Program-made: the position numbers and the translations under genes | The notes under the pieces: model-generated | Databases searched by the model: none | Seen by the model: the letters and a program-made list of their open reading frames with translations, nothing else | What the model was told of the DNA's origin: nothing | DNA from: Porites lobata | Taxonomy: Eukaryota > Cnidaria > Anthozoa > Scleractinia > Poritidae | NCBI GenBank assembly: GCA_942486035.1 | Contig: CALNXK010000171.1 | Coordinates: 237,001-301,000, forward strand | Direction of reading: 5' to 3' | DNA: 64,000 bases | Shown here: positions 58,501 through 64,000 of the stretch, piece after piece | Numbering within the stretch: the first letter of the stretch is position 1 | Layout of the letters: each line of letters opens with the position of its first letter

Positions 58501-61500
58501 AGTTTGTGCTAAACTCAGGCAGCATATATTCTTAAGTGTTTCTGAAAAAGAATTCGTTAAAAAGACTCGGCCATTATTGTTAAGGCATTGATGCACTGAA
58601 ATTTGCGTTTGGCCCACATGGCCTATCAAAACTGAATTTTACGATGGAGAATCAAGCCTGAAATCTTGTAAAACTTGTAAATGTTGTGACGTCATTCAGT
58701 AATTACCTTCTGCAGACTCAATGCAAGTAAGTTGTCTGTTTTCAGGTGGAGTCTGTGTTTGAAAAGCAGCCAGACGAGAAACCAGAGGAGGAACAGTCAA
58801 CATTTGCTAGTAAGCTCTTGTTCTTGTTCTTTTTATCCAATTCCAACGATCGAACTCCACAAATATCCCATATTTTATTTAGATCTGCTGAAGACGTTTA
58901 CTGAATTGAATGGTCGCATCACAGGATTTCGTCTACAGAATGAAAAAGTAGAAATGTATTCAACGTCTTGTTAACCGTCTCTAATTTTGCCGTCTCTAAT
59001 TTTTTAATGTTATTCAGATGTTCTTTGTCGCCTGTTTTTCCCCTTTTTCCTGTTGCTTGTGAAGACTAATCGCGTTCGATAACCTCTGGGGGTCTTCCGG
59101 TTTAAAAGCATAAAATGGGAGGTGGGGTGGGGGAATTTTCTTCTTTATCCCTGCCTTTTTCCTGAGTTCGTCAGTGCTAATCTTCGTGCGTTCGTTTAAA
59201 GCCTGAGAAGTCAGTATCTTTATCATCTTTTGAAATCTAATTTTGTTTTGTCTGCAGAGATCGGAAGTAAAATTTCAAGTTTCTTTGGTAGCTCAAAAGA
59301 AGACGAGAACAAAGAGAGCAAGGTTGAGGTGGGTTTATTTTATTTCCTGTTGCTTGCGCTGTTAACTGAGTGGCGGAAATCGGTCCTTCTCATTGTGATA
59401 TCATTGGCTAACCAGTCATAGGGGCTTTTGTCTTAAGGACACAAGGAGACACTGCAAAACAACAGCTTGCGCGTGCATCACACTTTCTTGTACATTTCTG
59501 TGCCGTCATCGCACGACCAAGACGTGAAACGTCCTAATTTCACGCTCTTTGGTAGACTACGAGTAGTCTCTCCTTTTTTGTTAGTCCGTCAAGCGAAACG
59601 CAAGAGAGACGGAAATGAATAAACAGAGCGACTGCTCGCGGTCTAGCTTTATGGGGGGCAATTTACTTTTAAGTGTTAATTTCGCTGTCCTCACCGGCGT
59701 CGTTGCCTAAAATGGTCGCTTTGATTTGTTCCCTGCCTTTTTTTAGTCGTTTTCGTTTATTCGCGTTGTGAGGTAGACGTAATTCGTAGAAGATATTTGA
59801 CCCCGATCCGAACCGTTTGACGATTTAAGAATTTGCTTTCTTGAAGGAAGGAGATAAATCCGAGGGAAAAGAAGATGAAAAATCCGAAAAGGAAAAATCA
59901 GCAGATGACGAACCAAGTGTGAAAGAAGGCGACAAAACCGAGGAAAAACCAGCGGAGAAAGAAGAGGAGAAAAAAGAACAGGCAGAAGAAAAGAAAGAAG
60001 GAGAAGAGGGCAAGAAAGAGGAGAAAGAAGAGGAAAGGACAAGTGATGAAGAGAAAGATGGAAAGGAAGAGAAGAAAAGTGAAGAGAAGGGAGAAAAAGA
60101 AGAAAAGAAAGAAGATACAAAAGAGAAAAAAGAACCATCAGATGAGCAGAAAAAAGACGCCGAGAGCAAGGTAAAAGGATAGTTTCTTTGGTAACTACAT
60201 TCAATGTACGATTACAGAAATTGGTGCCACCGGAGGGAAGCCACGCAAACTATATGACCCTTCGCTTGTTTGAATAGGTCACTTTCCGAGTTCCTAAAAC
60301 TCTCACTTTCAAAACGACGCTAAGTGCAAAACCTTTGTTGTGAAAATGAGTTTTGTTCAGTTTGCGTGAGTTTAGAAAACTATTTTCATGTCAGTGGCTC
60401 TGCACTTATCTTCGCTTCTAAACAGACGCTTGGGGCAACTCCGAAATGGCCTGTTTTGAGAAAAATTTGTTGTAATATCGAAAAGGTTTGATATCGTAAT
60501 ACCGCCATGAATACCCAGTTTTTGTGGGCTCTGTGTGGTCCCACGTAAGACTTGAGAACCGAAAGTCTTCTTTAGTTCCTATTTTACCCCGAGTTTATAC
60601 TTTAATCACTACAGTGCTTTCCCCTCGACTTATGGTAAATTCGTTCTTGCTAAAAGAATAAATCTAACTCTGTCCTTCTTCACAGGATGAAAAGGCAGGC
60701 AACAAGACTGAAGAAGCTAAAGCGGAAGAAAAGAAACCAAGCAAACCTGTAACTGTTCGTGAACCGCTCGAGATGGTGCTGCAACTCGAGGATGTGGCCA
60801 ACACTTCAGAAGATGCTCTGTCCACCTCAGTTAAAAAGTATGATTAAAAAAACGCCTGTGTGCGTAAACTGCGTTATGTACGGTAGCAAGTTTCCTTGGC
60901 GATTTTAGTGGAAAAATACGACACGTTGTCTTTTGACAAGCAGATAAAGGTCTTTTATTTCACTCTGCACGTGTCCTACTAGATTCTGGGAAACTGCGCA
61001 CCTACCCCTCCCCCAACCCAACGTTAACAATGACTTCTCACTAAGGGCAAAGCTTTGGTTAAACTAAAAGGATAGGAGTGGGTGGTTAGTATCCCAGAAT
61101 CTATATACTCATTGCTTATGAATTTTCACACTAACCCCTCCCCTAACCCAACGCTAACACTATCTTCTCACTTAAGGCCTAATGTTAGGTTGAGGAAGGG
61201 GTGGGTGGGCGGTTATCCGGCAGAATCTACTGCACACAATGCTCGTAAATACTCCCACCTACCCCTCCCCTAATCCAACGTTAACACCAGCTTCTCACTT
61301 AGGCCACAAGGTGTGGTTGGGGGAGGTGTATGTGGGCAGTTACCCAGACTCCACACACTCATTGCTAAATACTCATTTCTCCCAAGGATCCCGCGTAATG
61401 TAAATGACAGTTTAGTTCTAGGGAGTGGATCAATTCCCTGTGCCCCCACCTTCTTTCTTTTTCCACTGCTTTCCTGTAAAGTTACATCGGTTCCATTGTT

Positions 61501-63291
61501 TTCTTCAATTAGACTCAAGGACTTACAAGCACGTGACGATGCTAAATATGCAAACGAACACGCGAAGAATCTGTTGGAGTCGCACATCTTTAACATGCGC
61601 GATAAACTTTCGGGTGATGAAGGACAGTTACTTTCTACAGAGGAGGAGAGAGAAAAGATTGAACAAGCTCTTAGCGAGGCCTCAGAGTGGCTGGACGACG
61701 AGGGCTGGGACTCGACTGCTGACGTAAGCTTATAACCCTAAAAAATTGCCATGGTAACCGTAAATTTTTGGAATTGAGGACTTTCCTCTGCCATGATGGC
61801 AGCAATAATGAAAACAGCACTCATTCTTTCTCCCTCTTTTCACTTGTTGTTTTGTCTCTGCCCTCACCCTCGTGGTTTCTTAATAATTCATTATTGTCTT
61901 ATTTCTTTTTTTTCCGGAGTATTTAAGGCTAAAACAAAAGTCTTTCAATGATACGCAGCCGATACCAGGCGGAGAAGCTGTGTAACTTGGTTCAAGCGCG
62001 GGAAAATCTGTAACCCTGTAGCCAGTACAAAGGGCGGGAAAATCTGTTACCATAGCCTTTTTGTTGCCACTGACGAGCACCATGCGGGAAAACGTGCCGA
62101 ACCCGGCCACCTAAATAGTTTTCTTATTGATTAAATATCTAAGCTAGGAAACTGTGTTTGCCCAGAGGCCAATAAACCTGGTTTCCCTTTGTGTGGCGTG
62201 ACTGGGAAAACGTTTGGTGGGTATCTTCTCCCTGGAAAGTTTAACTGAAGAAAATATTACACACGTATATCTTACTCGTCCTGTCGGACAAGTGCTTGTG
62301 GAGGTTTTGTACTGTAGTCGCATTTTTTTCACTCGAGGCTTCACAAGCGGTTGGAAAGTTTGGAACCGAAAGCGCAGGAAATCATATGTGCGTGACCATT
62401 TGTTCCCCCCAAAAAATTTCAAGTCAGTATTGACTGTCTAACCTATGTCTAGGCTCGCCTTACCTTTTACCCTTGCCTTTTAGGTATTTTTTTTTTCATT
62501 TAGCATAGTCCTATAGAATGATATATTCACTTTCGCATTTTCAGGTATACAATGACAAGCTTCAGAAGCTAAAAAAACAGTCAGTGGACTTCAGATATCG
62601 TTTGAAGGAGAACAAGGCCAGGCCCAAAGCGATAGAATTACTGAGAAACAGTTTAAACTTGTCTAGAACCTTCTTTGTCCAGATTAACAATATTACCGAC
62701 AAGGACGAGATTTACACAAGCAGAGACTTGGAAGAACTCCAAACAATTATCAACGAGACAACGGTAAATAAATTCCGAGGAAGTGCGTCTCCACTGAAAT
62801 TAACCCCTCCGCCCCCTCCCCGCCAACCAAATGTTTAAAATCCCTTCCCTAACCGTCCAAAGTAATAGACGTTCCGTTAACTGAAAAGCCTCTCCCACCC
62901 CACCCTTACTTCCTCCCCCGCCCCCACCACCCCGCCTCACATAAAACAGAAACTTTTATCACCGTCAAGGCCTCTCGTAAGAGAGAAAATCTTCTTCTGC
63001 TATCATTAAGAATTTTGCTAACAGATTTGAAAAGTAGATCACAGTCGGAACCATGTTCTGGAACTTTGAAAAGGAAACAGAAAGAAGATTCATGAAGTTT
63101 TTTGTTGTTCCTTTGTTTGCAGGAATGGCTGGAAGCGAACGTGAAAAAGCAGGCCGAAGCAAAACCTTCAGATAATCCCGTGTTGGTTGTCAAGGATATC
63201 GAAGCTAAACAAGGAAAATTGGATCGTGAACTGCTCTACGTGTTGAATAAGGCCAAGTATTACGTTCCAAAGCCAAAGGTCAATGAAACAG
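48675..63291 (+). CDS. HYOU1: HYOU1 (GRP170/ORP150), ER Hsp70-like chaperone, C-terminus beyond window (26 exons seen, 955 codons)
   Basis: Exons: 48675-48750, 49012-49073, 49421-49452, 50005-50083, 51024-51115, 51305-51444, 51755-51827, 52734-52789, 52888-52940, 53737-53788, 54256-54328, 54437-54506, 54998-55114, 55831-55965, 56522-56604, 56848-56894, 56990-57075, 57459-57646, 58223-58364, 58746-58809, 59258-59328, 59847-60170, 60686-60837, 61513-61723, 62545-62763 and 63123-63291. It is a large Hsp70 of the ER lumen that holds unfolded proteins and acts as nucleotide exchange factor for BiP. A signal peptide precedes LAVMSVDLGSQFMKIAIVKPG, the first phosphate loop. FYDMGATSTV, GFDRTLGGHAM and ILVGGGTRVP complete the ATPase. 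NLTTVEVKGV belongs to the substrate-binding beta domain, exon 22 encodes a Glu/Lys-rich acidic loop of 108 residues, and the alpha-helical lid follows. The last exon stops in phase 1 at a donor; the ER retention end lies to the right of the window. Confidence 0.96.
50267..50671. mobile_element. TTAA-flanked 405-bp palindrome (HYOU1 intron 4)
   Basis: Ends CCCTTTAAG and CTTAAAGGG are bounded by TTAA (50263-50266 and 50672-50675). The two halves are inverted copies: ACATACAAATTCTCCAAACT in the right half mirrors AGTTTGGAGAATTTGTATGT in the left. The centre (about 50464-50480) itself reads CTTAAAGGGTTAAACCCC, so two short elements may sit head to head. A decayed relative with the same AATTCTCCAAAC phrase lies near 55145-55290. 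Confidence 0.8.
52034..52600. mobile_element. Inverted-repeat element with GTGCTTTCCA ends (HYOU1 intron 7)
   Basis: AGTGCTTTCCATTCAACCAA at the left pairs with TTGGTTGAGTGGAAAGCACC at the right, about 565 bp. It belongs with 24804-25031 and 57098-57291 by its ends. Long reading frames inside show no known protein. Confidence 0.7.
53023..53515. mobile_element. TA-flanked element with CAGTGGAACCTC ends, carrying a nested palindrome (HYOU1 intron 9)
   Basis: Ends CAGTGGAACCTC and GAGGTTTCACTG are inverted repeats with one mismatch, bounded by TA (53021-53022 and 53516-53517), as in pogo/Tigger-type insertions. Inside, about 53255-53425 is a second palindrome: TTTTCCATGG...GACCATAGAAATGA against TCATTTCTATGGTC...CCATGGAAAA. 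Confidence 0.75.
54600..54960. repeat. Tandem array A, about three units of 115-125 bp (HYOU1 intron 12)
   Basis: Units share CTCAGTAGCTTTCATTTGA, then GGTCACACTTTAGGATTT, CACAGACT.AAAAG, TTAGAACCACCTTGTACAGC and ATAATAAACAGTACCACAGG in that order. The array stops just short of the acceptor of exon 13. Confidence 0.85.
55491..55548 (+). repeat. (AAT)n microsatellite
   Basis: About 19 uninterrupted AAT triplets in HYOU1 intron 13. Confidence 0.95.
57098..57291. mobile_element. MITE with GGGTGCTTTCCA ends (HYOU1 intron 17)
   Basis: GGGTGCTTTCCATGTGTCAG at the left and GGCTTTTGGAAAGCACC at the right are imperfect inverted repeats. Ends match those of 24804-25031. It starts only 22 bases after the donor of exon 17. 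Confidence 0.65.
57697..57857. mobile_element. 161-bp MITE with 9-bp target duplication (HYOU1 intron 18)
   Basis: It starts TAGCCTGCG and ends TCCCAGGCTA. AAGCTATTC is exactly duplicated at 57688-57696 and 57858-57866. Terminal complementarity is short (7-8 bp), so the duplication is the main support. Confidence 0.85.
59552..59645. repeat. Interspersed repeat fragment related to 41113-41290
   Basis: TAGACTACGAGTAGTCTCTC followed by GTTAGTCCGTCAAGCGAAAC shares its core with the fragment at 41113. It lies in HYOU1 intron 21. Confidence 0.5.
60996..61375. repeat. Tandem array of three units of about 125-135 bp (HYOU1 intron 23)
   Basis: Each unit carries CTA(C/A)CCCCTCCCCTAA(C/T)CCAAC, then GTTAACA, TTCTCACTTAGG, then GGGTGGGTGG or GGGGGAGG, and an ACT CATTGCT(T/A)A end. 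Units start near 60998, 61131 and 61259. The C-rich and G-rich halves are partly complementary, so each unit could fold. Confidence 0.75.
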
Positions 63292-63494
63292 GTACGAATC
63301 ACGTGTTCTTTACGTCTACAGTCACGTGATTTGCATGTGCTGCTCGACCAATATGGGGCGTACCCAACCAGTCTAGTAAAAAGGAGATGTATCCACGCTG
63401 CCAATAGGGTTTCATGTGATTTTCAAAATTTCATAGTAGGTCGGTTGTTTCATTTAAATGATGTAACCTTACTTTCATTAGTTTACAAACGCGA

Positions 63495-63780
63495 AAGTTA
63501 GAACCACCTTGTACATAATAATAAAGTACTGCTCAGTAGCTTTCATTTGAATGGTCACACTTCGGGATTTCTTCCACAGACTCAAAAGTTAGAACCACCT
63601 TGTACAGTATAATAAACAGTACCACAAAAAAGCACTACTCAGTATTTTTCTTTTGAACCGATCAACCTTTAGGATTTTATCCAGAGACTCAAACGAGTTA
63701 GGTCTACTTTGTATACAGCATAATAAACATTACCACAGGAAAATACAGCTCAGTAGCTTTCATTTGAATGTTCTTCCCTT
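63495..63780. repeat. Tandem array B, same unit as the array at 54600-54960 (HYOU1 intron 26)
   Basis: CTCAGTAGCTTTCATTTGAA, TTAGAACCACCTTGTACA, ATAATAAACAGTACCACA and related phrases recur in the same order as in array A, in 2-3 more diverged units. The rest of the intron up to the window edge has no feature I recognise. Confidence 0.8.
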
Positions 63781-64000
63781 CCTACAATATACTGAGTGTG
63801 TGATTGAGAGACTAGCAGACAGACAGACTGACTGTCTGCCAATCGAGCTTGAAGAGTGTCCGAGTGATGGGCTGACCAATTTTCTAATAGACTCACTTAT
63901 TGAACGGTTTTTTACGTGTCCAATTTGATGGTGCTTATTTTAAGCGAGTTAATTTGTAATTGTTGTTTTTGTTCCATTAAAGCCTCGAATACAACAAAAC

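Noticed and set aside
59743..60204. Leu/Ser/Phe-rich frames on the minus strand
   Set aside because: These are the reverse of the Glu/Lys-rich HYOU1 exon 22, which is supported by splice sites and homology on the plus strand.
1..64000. CRISPR arrays, operons or other prokaryotic features
   Set aside because: The tandem arrays have no regular spacers, and all genes are spliced with eukaryotic signals.

Overview
This window is nuclear DNA from an animal. The genes are split by GT-AG introns, the spacers are AT-rich, poly(A) signals are visible, and short inverted-repeat transposons are dense. A hydramacin-type antimicrobial peptide gene, a Cys-loop-less ligand-gated channel homologue, conserved animal genes with many introns, and repeat families that look anthozoan together suggest a cnidarian, most likely a stony coral. 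That assignment is an inference from gene content and repeats; no search was run.

Layout from left to right: NUFIP1 (+, 2-6501) runs tail-to-tail into NCBP2 (-, 10408-7516). A divergent spacer separates NCBP2 from a 13-exon pentameric ligand-gated ion channel homologue (+, 11184-19966). Next comes a gene for a secreted protein with a cysteine-rich module and a jelly-roll-like domain (-, 24118-21582). Then come B3GALT6 (+, 26367-27768) and Maelstrom (+, 29571-39692). A macin antimicrobial peptide gene (-, 44003-41660) and a decayed non-LTR retrotransposon (-, about 46555-45520) follow. HYOU1/GRP170 (+, 48675 onward) fills the rest and runs off the right edge in an intron after codon 955. I traced all coding exons by hand. 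Every junction keeps reading phase, and each complete model ends in a stop codon.

The genes do not form an operon or one pathway. There are loose themes. NUFIP1 (snoRNP assembly), NCBP2 (nuclear cap binding) and Maelstrom (piRNA pathway) act on RNA. B3GALT6 and HYOU1 act in the secretory pathway. The macin, the cysteine-rich secreted protein and the channel homologue are lineage-flavoured secreted or membrane proteins.

Much of the intron and spacer DNA is mobile-element debris. The best-supported group has TAGCCTG/CAGGCTA-like termini and exact 9-bp target duplications, verified by eye at five sites. There is also a 1.07-kb foldback element with an exact 8-bp duplication, TA-flanked and TTAA-flanked inverted-repeat elements, tRNA-derived SINEs, several roughly 120-bp tandem arrays, and large GAT and purine-rich repeats.
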